Positions 1 through 5,119 of a DNA stretch of 5,119 bases are shown here, piece by piece (the stretch's first letter is position 1; the number at the start of each line of letters is the position of its first letter). The position numbers and the translations under genes are program-made. Location: NCBI GenBank assembly GCA_030425055.1, contig JAUHVN010000213.1, positions 1 through 5,119 of the forward strand, given 5' to 3'. This DNA comes from Actinomycetes bacterium. Lineage in GTDB: Bacteria; Actinomycetota; Actinomycetes; Actinomycetales; Microbacteriaceae. The notes under the pieces are model-generated. The model made no database searches. It worked only from the letters and a program-made list of their open reading frames with translations, and was not told the DNA's origin.

Positions 1-1055
1 CGCTCATGTCGTCGGTGCCCGCCGTGATCTACCTCGTGGCGGGCCTGCTGCTGGCGGGCGGCAACACCGACATCACCGCGGGTGTCATCGTCGCGTTCAC
101 GACCGTGCAGGCGCGTCTGCTGTGGCCGCTGATCTCGCTCATGCGGGTCGCGCTCGACGTGCAGACCTCGCGCGCGCTGTTCGCCCGCATCTTCGAGTAC
201 CTCGATCTCGAACCCGAGTTCGCCGATGCCGCCGACGCGAAGACCGTCGACGAGGCGCCGGGCCCCATCGGACGCGTGGAGTTCCGCGACGTCGGGTTCC
301 GGTATCCGGGAGCATCGGGGGACTCGCGCCCGACGCTCGACGGCGTCTCGTTCACGGTCGAACCCGGGCAGCACGTCGCGTTCGTGGGTCCGAGCGGCGC
401 CGGCAAGACGACGATCCTCTACCTCACGCCCCGCATGTACGACGCCTCGACGGGGTCGGTGCGCTTCGCGGGCGCCGACGTGCGCGAGCTCACGCAGGAG
501 TCGATCATCGACCACATCGGCATCGTGTCGCAGGAGACGTACCTGTTCCACGCCACGATCCGCGAGAACCTGAGGTACGCCAAGCCGGATGCCACCGACG
601 ACGAGCTGGTCGCGGCGTGCCGCGCGGCCAACATCCACCACGTCATCGAAGGCTTCGAGGACGGCTACGACACGGTCGTCGGCGAGCGCGGGTACCGGCT
701 GTCGGGCGGCGAGAAGCAGCGCATCGCGATCGCGCGCGTGCTGCTGAAGGATCCGCCCGTGCTGCTGCTCGACGAGGCCACGTCGGCGCTGGACACCGTG
801 TCGGAGCGCGTCGTGCAGGAGGCGCTGGATGCTGCGGCGCGCGGTCGCACGACCCTCACGATCGCGCACCGGCTGTCGACGGTCATCGACGCCGACGTCA
901 TCCACGTGGTCGACGGCGGCCGCATCGTCGAGTCGGGCACCCACGACGAGCTGCTGGCCGCCGCGGGTCTCTACGCCGACCTCGCCGCCGAGCAGCTCGC
1001 CGCGACGCGTGTGCTGCGTTCCGAGCAGCGGTTCGCCGGCTTGCGCGGCGACTGA
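1..1055 (+). CDS. ABC exporter half-transporter (membrane + ATPase fusion), 5'-truncated by the window
   Basis: This is the C-terminal part of an MsbA/LmrA-type ABC exporter subunit, which uses ATP hydrolysis to move a substrate out across the cytoplasmic membrane. Numbering is from the ATG at position 6, but the frame is open to the left edge and that Met is almost certainly internal. Residues 1-60 are the end of the membrane domain, with a hydrophobic segment at about 5-19 and the amphipathic stretch leading to the ATPase. Residues 90-330 are a complete nucleotide-binding domain: aromatic A-loop Tyr100, Walker A GPSGAGKTT (128-136), Q-loop Gln176, signature LSGGEKQR (232-239), Walker B VLLLDEATS (252-260) with catalytic Glu257, D-loop SALD (260-263) and switch His288. 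All catalytic positions are intact, so a working ATPase is expected. Roughly 240 residues of a typical 580-600 residue half-transporter lie off the window. The substrate cannot be told from the sequence. It converges on the glycosyltransferase gene. Confidence 0.95.
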   Translation, partial: LMSSVPAVIYLVAGLLLAGGNTDITAGVIVAFTTVQARLLWPLISLMRVALDVQTSRALFARIFEYLDLEPEFADAADAKTVDEAPGPIGRVEFRDVGFRYPGASGDSRPTLDGVSFTVEPGQHVAFVGPSGAGKTTILYLTPRMYDASTGSVRFAGADVRELTQESIIDHIGIVSQETYLFHATIRENLRYAKPDATDDELVAACRAANIHHVIEGFEDGYDTVVGERGYRLSGGEKQRIAIARVLLKDPPVLLLDEATSALDTVSERVVQEALDAAARGRTTLTIAHRLSTVIDADVIHVVDGGRIVESGTHDELLAAAGLYADLAAEQLAATRVLRSEQRFAGLRGD

Positions 1056-1065
1056 GCGCGGCCTT

Positions 1066-2043
1066 TCACCACAGCGCGGCCGTCGCGACGACTGCCGCGG
1101 CGTCCGCATCGAGATCGGGTCGCGTCGGGCGCTCCCAGAGCCGTCGGGCGAAAGCGCCGAGGGCCCGCCGGTAGGCGTCGTCGCGATGCGTGGCGGCGAT
1201 GCGCGCGAGCGGCGGCAGGTCCATCGACAGGATGAGGCGCACGCGCGCCTGCGCTGCGGCGGTGAGTCCTGCGGCATCCAGCACCGCGAGTCCGTCGCCG
1301 AGCGCGCCCAGATAGTCGTGCAGCACGCCGAGATCGGCGGTGCGCTGCGTGATCGACGAGCCGTCGGCACGCTCGCGCCACTGCACGACCACGTCGGGCA
1401 CCACGTCGAACCGCCGGGCCTTCGCGTACATCAGCTGAGCGACGATCTGGTCCTCGTACAGCCGCCCCTCGGGGAAGCGCAGCCCGTTGCGCCGCCAGAA
1501 GTCGGTGCGGCTCACCTTCGACCACGCGACGATGTTGCCGGATGCCTCGGGGTGGGCGGTGATCGTCGTGCCGCGTCGCTCGGGCGCCGTCGCAGCGGCC
1601 ACCCACGGCTGCACGTCACCCGCGACGTAGGCACCGCTGTCGTCGCCGGTCGGCCGCAGCCGCACGTACGCTCCGACGGCGAAGTCGCTGCCGGTGGCGT
1701 CGAGGGTGCCGACGAGGCGCTCCAGAGCGCCGGGCGCCATGACGTCGTCGGCGTCGAGGTACGCCGTGAACGGGGTGTCGACCAGGTCGAGGCCAGTGTT
1801 GCGCGCGGCGCCGAGACCCCGGCGCTCGGCGTGGTGCACCACGCGCAGCCGGCCGTCTGCGGCCGCGAGCTCGTCGAAGAGCTCGCCGGTGCCATCGGTG
1901 GAGGCGTCGTCCACCAGCACCGCGACCCAGTCGCCCAGCGTCTGCGCGCGCAGCGAGTCGACCGCCTCGCGCGCCCACGGCGCCACGTCGAAGCCCGGCA
2001 CGATCACCGTGACCAGCGGGTCACCGGATGCGCGCGTGCTCAC
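1066..2043 (-). CDS. Family 2 glycosyltransferase (GT-A fold), last gene of the nad operon
   Basis: The predicted 325-residue cytoplasmic enzyme transfers a sugar from a nucleotide-sugar donor, probably to a cell-surface polymer; donor and acceptor are unknown. Visible GT2 marks are the N-terminal strand VTVIVPGFDV (11-20), the nucleotide-binding Asp pair in LVDDASTDGT (43-52), GLGAARNTGL (76-85), the metal-binding DADD (97-100) and LYEDQI (195-200), whose Glu-Asp matches the catalytic-base region of the family. The usual VPxYN opening reads VPGFD here. No membrane segments are evident. The C-terminal third (about 235-325) is helical-looking and Ala/Arg-rich, with no family I recognise. The GTG at 2043 is chosen because homology begins about 10 residues later, no better start exists in frame, and it overlaps the cysteine desulfurase stop. 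The open frame continues upstream to about 2739, but that part is antisense-type shadow within the desulfurase gene. There is no clear Shine-Dalgarno, so translation is probably coupled. Confidence 0.9.
   Translation of the reverse strand: MSTRASGDPLVTVIVPGFDVAPWAREAVDSLRAQTLGDWVAVLVDDASTDGTGELFDELAAADGRLRVVHHAERRGLGAARNTGLDLVDTPFTAYLDADDVMAPGALERLVGTLDATGSDFAVGAYVRLRPTGDDSGAYVAGDVQPWVAAATAPERRGTTITAHPEASGNIVAWSKVSRTDFWRRNGLRFPEGRLYEDQIVAQLMYAKARRFDVVPDVVVQWRERADGSSITQRTADLGVLHDYLGALGDGLAVLDAAGLTAAAQARVRLILSMDLPPLARIAATHRDDAYRRALGAFARRLWERPTRPDLDADAAAVVATAALW
2040..2043 (-). promoter_or_regulatory. GTGA start-stop overlap coupling the desulfurase and glycosyltransferase genes
   Basis: On the minus strand the GTG start of the glycosyltransferase (2043-2041) shares two bases with the TGA stop of the cysteine desulfurase (2042-2040). 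The bases just upstream (a GGGCGG run) are not a convincing Shine-Dalgarno. Four-base overlaps of this kind usually mean translation of the downstream gene by terminating or re-initiating ribosomes, so the two proteins are probably made together. This overlap is also what fixes the glycosyltransferase start. Confidence 0.8.
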
Positions 2044-3188
2044 CCGCCCGATCGTACCGCCGCGACGGATGCCTCGACCGCCGCGGCGACGGCGTCGAGG
2101 GGGTGGTCGAGGTCGTGCGGAAACGTGAAGCGCACCGCCGTCTGCGCGACCTCGGGCGGCACCCCCATCGCGAGCAGCACGTGCGAGGGCTCGTCGCTGC
2201 CCGCCGCGCACGCCGACCCGCTGGAGGACACGACGCCGCGCCGCTCGAGTTCGAGCAGCACCGCCTCGCCGCTCGTGCCCGCGAACGTGAAGCTGGCCGT
2301 GCCCGGCAGCCGGTGCACGGGGTCGCCCGTCAGAGCGGCGCTCGGCACCGTGGCGAGCACGTGGGCGATGAACGCGTCGCGCAGCGCCGCCACGCGCGGT
2401 GTCGACTGCGGGCGTTCGGCCTCGGCGAGTTCGAGCGCGGTCGCGAGGGCCACGGCGCCCGCGACGTCTTCGGTGCCGCTGCGGCGGCCGCGCTCCTGGC
2501 CGCCGCCGTGCAGCAGGGGCTCGAGCGGCACGCGGCCCCGCACGCCGAGCACGCCGGTGCCCTTGGGCGCGCCGATCTTGTGGCCGGCGACCGAGACGGC
2601 AGCCACCCCGGGCTCCGCGGTCAGCGGCAGCCATCCCGCCGCCTGCACGGCGTCGAGGTGCAGCGGAACACCGCGCTCGGCGGCGATCGCGGCGATGGCG
2701 GCGACGTCCTGCACGGTGCCGACCTCGTTGTTGGCCCACCCGATGCTCACGACCGCCGTGTCGTCACGCAGCGCGCGCTCGATCTCGGCCGGGTCGACCC
2801 GCGCGGCGGCGTCGACCGGCACGTGCGTGACGTCGAACCCGTGGATGCGGCGCAGATAGTCGGCGGACTCGAGCACCGACTCGTGCTCGATCGGCGTCGT
2901 GACGACGTGCCGCGCGCCGCGACGCTGCTGGGCGGCGATCGCGATGCCCTTCACCGCGAGGTTGTTCGCCTCGGTGCCGCCCGACGTGAAGACGACGTCG
3001 GTGCGCCGCATCCCGAGCACCGCCGCGATGCGCGCGCGGGCGTCGTCGAGGGCGGCGGCGGCGGCCTCGCCGACCGTGTGGTGGCTCGACGGGTTGCCGT
3101 ACGCGCGGGTGAGGAACGGGGCCATCGCCTCGAGCACCTCGGGGCGGACCGGCGTGGTGGCCGCGTTGTCGAGGTACAGCATGCTCAT
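2040..3188 (-). CDS. nifS: Cysteine desulfurase of the NifS/IscS family, probably serving NadA
   Basis: This PLP-dependent enzyme converts L-cysteine to L-alanine and leaves a persulfide on its own cysteine, for Fe-S cluster assembly. The 382-residue product shows all key landmarks: LYLDNAATTP near the N terminus (4-13), the PLP phosphate-binding GGTEANN (70-76), His102 in EHES, Asp179 and Gln182 in LDAVQ, PLP-lysine Lys204 in AGHKIGAPKG, RSGTE (236-240) and the catalytic loop SSSGSACAAGS with Cys327. It is slightly shorter than E. coli IscS (404). It lies 7 bases after nadC. Equivalent genes beside nad genes (B. subtilis nifS, C. glutamicum nadS) mature the [4Fe-4S] cluster of quinolinate synthase NadA, so that role is inferred here; a more general sulfur-donor role cannot be excluded. 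The start ATG at 3188 is preferred over the ATG at 3182 (two residues shorter); neither has a clear Shine-Dalgarno. The 25 codons further upstream in frame lie in nadC and look non-coding. Confidence 0.93.
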   Translation of the reverse strand: MSMLYLDNAATTPVRPEVLEAMAPFLTRAYGNPSSHHTVGEAAAAALDDARARIAAVLGMRRTDVVFTSGGTEANNLAVKGIAIAAQQRRGARHVVTTPIEHESVLESADYLRRIHGFDVTHVPVDAAARVDPAEIERALRDDTAVVSIGWANNEVGTVQDVAAIAAIAAERGVPLHLDAVQAAGWLPLTAEPGVAAVSVAGHKIGAPKGTGVLGVRGRVPLEPLLHGGGQERGRRSGTEDVAGAVALATALELAEAERPQSTPRVAALRDAFIAHVLATVPSAALTGDPVHRLPGTASFTFAGTSGEAVLLELERRGVVSSSGSACAAGSDEPSHVLLAMGVPPEVAQTAVRFTFPHDLDHPLDAVAAAVEASVAAVRSGG

Positions 3189-3195
3189 GCGCGGG

Positions 3196-4056
3196 TCACG
3201 GTGCGGCGTCGATCCGCACGTCCAGGCCGAGGTCGAGCGCGCGCGCCGAGTGGGTGAGCGCACCGATCGAGATCACGTCGACCCCCGTCTCGGCGATCGC
3301 GCGCACCGTCTCGAGGGAGACCCCGCCCGACGCCTCGACGGTCGCGCGTCCGGCGACCTGCGCGACACCGGCCCGCAGATCGTCGAGCGAGAAGTTGTCG
3401 AGCATGATCGTGTCGATGCCGGCGGCGAGCACCGGCTCGATCTGGTCGAGCCGGTCGACCTCCACCTCGATGTGCGTGGTGTGGGGCAGGCGGTCCTTCG
3501 CCGCCTGAAGCGCCTGCGTGATCGACAGGCCCTGCCGTGTGATGACCGCGAGGTGGTTGTCCTTGGCCATGACGGCGTCCGACAGCGACGCGCGGTGGTT
3601 GCGTCCCCCGCCGTCGCGCACGGCCTTGCGTTCGAACGCGCGCAGCCCCGGCGTCGTCTTGCGCGTGTCGGCGATGCGGCATCCGGTGTGGGCGACCTCG
3701 GCGACGTAGCGGGCGGTGAGCGTCGCGATGCCCGACATGCGCTGGGCGAAGTTGAGCCCGATCCGCTCGGCGGTGAGCACGCCGCGCGCGGGCCCGGTCA
3801 CGACGGCGAGCGTGTCGCCCGGTTCGAACCGCGCCCCGTCGCCGACCCGCCGGTCGACCGCGATCGCGGCGTCGGTGAGCCGGAACGCGGTCTCGAAGAC
3901 CTCGCCGCCGCTGAAGACGCCGCTCTCACGCGCGACGAGCTCGGCGCGGGCGGTCGCGCTCTCGGGGATGAGGGAGTCGCTCGTGAGATCGCCCCACGGC
4001 GCGTCCTCCTCGAGCGCGGCGGCGACGACGCGTTCCATCACCGCGCGGGTCAGCAT
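3196..4056 (-). CDS. nadC: Quinolinate phosphoribosyltransferase (decarboxylating)
   Basis: NadC converts quinolinate and PRPP to nicotinate mononucleotide, CO2 and pyrophosphate, the step where de novo synthesis joins the common NAD pathway. The product is 286 residues, normal for the family. Conserved landmarks in order are EEDAPWGDLTSD (16-27), the N-terminal sandwich domain with ESGVFSGGE (44-52), AERIGLNFAQRMSG (96-109) with Arg106, DTRKTTPGLR (130-139) with Arg132 and Lys133, GGGRNHR (149-155) with His154 and Arg155, AKDNH (164-168) with Lys165, IEVEVD (196-201), and the barrel-end phosphate-binding parts MLDNFS (218-223), EASGGV (241-246) and ISIGALTHS (262-270). These match the substrate-binding basic and acidic residues known from the M. 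tuberculosis enzyme. The ATG at 4056 overlaps the nadB stop by 7 bases. A second in-frame ATG at 4038 (Met7) is a possible alternative; no strong Shine-Dalgarno decides between them, but coupling to nadB favours 4056. Confidence 0.96.
   Translation of the reverse strand: MLTRAVMERVVAAALEEDAPWGDLTSDSLIPESATARAELVARESGVFSGGEVFETAFRLTDAAIAVDRRVGDGARFEPGDTLAVVTGPARGVLTAERIGLNFAQRMSGIATLTARYVAEVAHTGCRIADTRKTTPGLRAFERKAVRDGGGRNHRASLSDAVMAKDNHLAVITRQGLSITQALQAAKDRLPHTTHIEVEVDRLDQIEPVLAAGIDTIMLDNFSLDDLRAGVAQVAGRATVEASGGVSLETVRAIAETGVDVISIGALTHSARALDLGLDVRIDAAP
4050..4056 (-). promoter_or_regulatory. nadB-nadC overlap, probable translational coupling
   Basis: The nadC ATG (4056-4054) lies upstream of the nadB TGA stop (4052-4050), so the reading frames overlap by 7 bases. 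The 15 bases before the ATG are GC-rich without a recognisable Shine-Dalgarno. An AGGAG does occur on the minus strand in the downstream arm of the nadB hairpin, but it is over 30 bases away, too far for normal initiation. Coupled translation from nadB is the simplest reading. Confidence 0.6.
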
Positions 4057-5119
4057 GCCGCGCCCGTCGTCGCGGCCGCGGGTGCCGAACTCCTGAGATC
4101 CGAGTGCTCTGAGGGGGAGACGGCCGACAGGGGAGTGTCGGCGGCCGGCTTCTCAGGAGTTCGGCTCGTCTCGCCGTCGCTGCGGAAGTGCGCGCCCACC
4201 GACTCGGGCCGCGCGAGGGCGGCATCCACCATCGCCGAGGCCACCTGCAGCAGGTTCTCGTCCTCGTACTCGCTCTCGGCGACGACCTCTCGCTCGTGCG
4301 CGCGCCACGCGGCGAGAACGGATGCCGCGTGCCGCAGTCCGTCAGCGTCGCGGACCAGCCCGGCATCCGCCCACATCAGCCGCTGGAGGGCGTCGCGAGA
4401 GAACGGTTCGCCCGACTCGGCGGGGGCGACGTCGGCGGGCGGAGGCGTCGGCGGAGCCGTGAGTGCGGGCCATATGCCGGATGCGGCATCCTTCGCGATC
4501 GCGTCGCCGGCGCGTGCGCCGAACACCGCGCCTTCGAGCAGCGAATTCGACGCGAGCCGATTCGCGCCGTGCACGCCCGTACGGGCGGCCTCGCCGACGG
4601 CGTACAGGCCGGGCACGCTCGCGCGACCGTCGAGGTCGGTCACGATGCCGCCCATGAGGTAGTGCGCCGCGGGTGCGACGGGCACCGGCTCGTTCGCCCA
4701 GTCGACGCCGCGCTCGCGCACCGCGCGGTCGATCGTGGGGAAGCGTTCGGCCAGGAACACAGCGCGTTCGGCAGCATCGTCGGAGTGCAGCGCCGTGGCG
4801 TCGAGCAGCACCGGGCGACCGCCCTGCGCGTGCATCGCCGCCGAGATCGCCCGCGCCACGACGTCGCGCGGCGCGAGCTCGCCGTCGGGGTGCGCGTCGA
4901 GCGCGAAGCGGCGGCCGCTCTCGTCCACGAGGATCGCGCCCTCGCCGCGCACCGCTTCGGAGACCAGGAACGGGTCGCCGACCGCGACGATCGTCGGGTG
5001 GAACTGGAAGAACTCGAGGTCGGCGACGGCGGCGCCCGCCCGCAGCGCCGCGGCGATGCCGTCGCCGGTCGCGACGGCGGGGTTCGTGGAGTACGCGAAC
5101 AGTTCGCCGGCGCCCCCGG
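4050..5119 (-). CDS. nadB: L-aspartate oxidase, C-terminal part (5' end beyond the window)
   Basis: NadB is an FAD enzyme that oxidises L-aspartate to iminoaspartate, the first step of de novo NAD synthesis, using O2 or fumarate as acceptor. The frame is open to the right edge and shows the last 355 residues of a protein usually about 510-550 long; the N-terminal FAD dinucleotide fold is missing. Numbering within the fragment, it contains NPAVATGDG (12-20), FFQFHPT (36-42) with active-site His40, VRGEGA (56-61) with Arg57, HYLMGGI (152-158) with His152, and the FAD/substrate motif GLYAVGEAARTGVHGANRLASNSLLE (from 170) with Arg187. These correspond to the conserved His/Arg set of the succinate dehydrogenase/aspartate oxidase family. 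A Pro/Ala-rich linker (about 217-235) precedes the helical C-terminal domain. The tail is odd: after RPESVGAHFRSD (303-314) another 41 residues follow, 28 of them encoded by an inverted repeat. The usual ESRG reads ESVG. Confidence 0.95.
   Translation of the reverse strand, partial: GGAGELFAYSTNPAVATGDGIAAALRAGAAVADLEFFQFHPTIVAVGDPFLVSEAVRGEGAILVDESGRRFALDAHPDGELAPRDVVARAISAAMHAQGGRPVLLDATALHSDDAAERAVFLAERFPTIDRAVRERGVDWANEPVPVAPAAHYLMGGIVTDLDGRASVPGLYAVGEAARTGVHGANRLASNSLLEGAVFGARAGDAIAKDAASGIWPALTAPPTPPPADVAPAESGEPFSRDALQRLMWADAGLVRDADGLRHAASVLAAWRAHEREVVAESEYEDENLLQVASAMVDAALARPESVGAHFRSDGETSRTPEKPAADTPLSAVSPSEHSDLRSSAPAAATTGAAC
4084..4165. repeat. 82-base nested inverted repeat inside the 3' end of nadB
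   Basis: The sequence gccgaactcctgaga (4084-4098) is the exact reverse complement of tctcaggagttcggc (4151-4165). The two 15-base arms enclose a 52-base spacer, and a smaller hairpin sits inside the spacer. Pairing stops cleanly at both ends (4083 with 4166, and 4099 with 4150, do not pair). The arms are less GC-rich than the surrounding DNA. In the nadB frame the element encodes fragment residues 318-345, using codons uncommon elsewhere in this operon (ACT, CCT, TCA, AGG, AGT). No run of T follows either arm, so a classic intrinsic terminator is unlikely. I see no clear flanking target-site duplication and no second copy in the window. It could be a small mobile palindromic (REP or MITE-like) element that entered the gene, or an RNA hairpin modulating expression between nadB and nadC. 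The structure itself is certain; its nature is not. Confidence 0.85.
4123..4142. repeat. Inner hairpin of the nadB repeat
   Basis: The arms gccgaca (4123-4129) and tgtcggc (4136-4142) are perfect 7-base inverted copies around a 6-base loop (ggggag). The hairpin lies inside the spacer of the outer repeat, slightly to the right of centre, so the transcript could fold as an outer 15-base-pair stem carrying an internal stem-loop. Confidence 0.75.

Larger units (their letters stand above)
1066..5119 (-). other. Operon: nadB - nadC - nifS-like - glycosyltransferase
   Basis: Four minus-strand genes are joined by a 7-base overlap, a 7-base gap and a 4-base overlap, leaving no room for internal promoters between genes. 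They are therefore very likely one transcript. The promoter, any regulator site and the expected nadA lie beyond position 5119. The operon ends against a convergent ABC exporter gene, with 10 bases (1056-1065) between the stop codons and no recognisable intrinsic terminator there. Confidence 0.85.

Noticed and set aside
1055..1081. Direct repeat agcgcggcc at 1055-1063 and 1073-1081 at the convergent junction
   Set aside because: It is only 9 bases, built of common GC-rich words, and flanked by no other structure; likely chance.
1081..1090. 10-base palindrome cgtcgcgacg near the glycosyltransferase 3' end
   Set aside because: Short palindromes of CG-rich words are expected by chance at this composition, and it lies within the coding sequence.
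2044..2739. Upstream in-frame extension of the glycosyltransferase (232 extra codons)
   Set aside because: This part lies within the desulfurase gene, is Arg/Ala-rich and has no homology-like motifs. GT2 homology begins only after the GTG at 2043.
829..2859. Long + strand open frame of 676 codons across the glycosyltransferase and desulfurase genes
   Set aside because: It starts inside the ABC transporter gene, has an Arg/Ala/Ser/Pro-rich composition with no recognisable motif, and lies opposite well-conserved minus-strand genes. It is a high-G+C antisense shadow.
2028..3257. + strand open frame of 409 codons opposite the cysteine desulfurase
   Set aside because: It mirrors the desulfurase gene over nearly its full length and is Arg/His/Gly-rich, without structure or motif; it is a shadow.
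3189..3263. Upstream start giving a 407-residue desulfurase
   Set aside because: The extra 25 residues are Arg/Ser/Thr-rich, overlap the nadC 3' end, and precede the conserved family N terminus MLYLDNAATTP.
4084..4165. Inverted repeat as an intrinsic transcription terminator for nadB
   Set aside because: No T-tract follows on either strand, it lies within the coding frame, and nadC starts 28 bases further on. A terminator here would cut the operon.
2899..4662. Long + strand open frame of 587 codons opposite nadC and nadB
   Set aside because: The composition is typical of an antisense frame in GC-rich DNA, with no family motif, whereas the opposite strand encodes intact NadC and NadB.

Overview
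The window is high-G+C DNA (roughly 70% or more by eye) with dense, back-to-back genes. Strong GC bias at third codon positions produces long open frames on the wrong strand. The GC content, the ABC exporter subfamily and the nad gene cluster point to an actinomycete. A recurrent GGATGC/GCATCC word makes Microbacteriaceae (for example Microbacterium) my best guess; that genus-level placement is inference from general familiarity, not a search result.

Layout. On the + strand, positions 1-1055 hold the 3' part of an ABC exporter half-transporter (end of the membrane domain plus a complete ATPase domain). It converges, with only 10 bases between the stop codons, on a minus-strand operon that fills the rest of the window. 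Read in the direction of transcription, from the right edge leftward, the operon is: nadB, L-aspartate oxidase (5' end off the window, stop at 4050); nadC, quinolinate phosphoribosyltransferase (4056-3196, overlapping nadB by 7 bases); a NifS/IscS-type cysteine desulfurase (3188-2040, 7 bases after nadC); and a family 2 glycosyltransferase (2043-1066), whose GTG start overlaps the desulfurase stop in a GTGA.

How the genes work together. NadB oxidises L-aspartate to iminoaspartate. NadA, not in view but expected just upstream, condenses that with dihydroxyacetone phosphate to quinolinate. NadC converts quinolinate with PRPP to nicotinate mononucleotide. NadA is a [4Fe-4S] enzyme, and cysteine desulfurases beside nad genes (B. 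subtilis nifS, C. glutamicum nadS) supply the sulfur for its cluster, so that is the likely job here. The glycosyltransferase has no evident link to NAD synthesis and seems to be a translationally coupled passenger.

The least ordinary features are an 82-base nested inverted repeat (15-base perfect arms) inside the 3' end of nadB, which encodes most of an atypical NadB tail in out-of-character codons, and the excess of the hexamer GGATGC on both strands. Otherwise the window is conserved housekeeping and transport genes. I see no RNA gene, CRISPR array, transposase or phage gene. There is no gene-free stretch above 300 bases, and the operon promoter lies outside the window.
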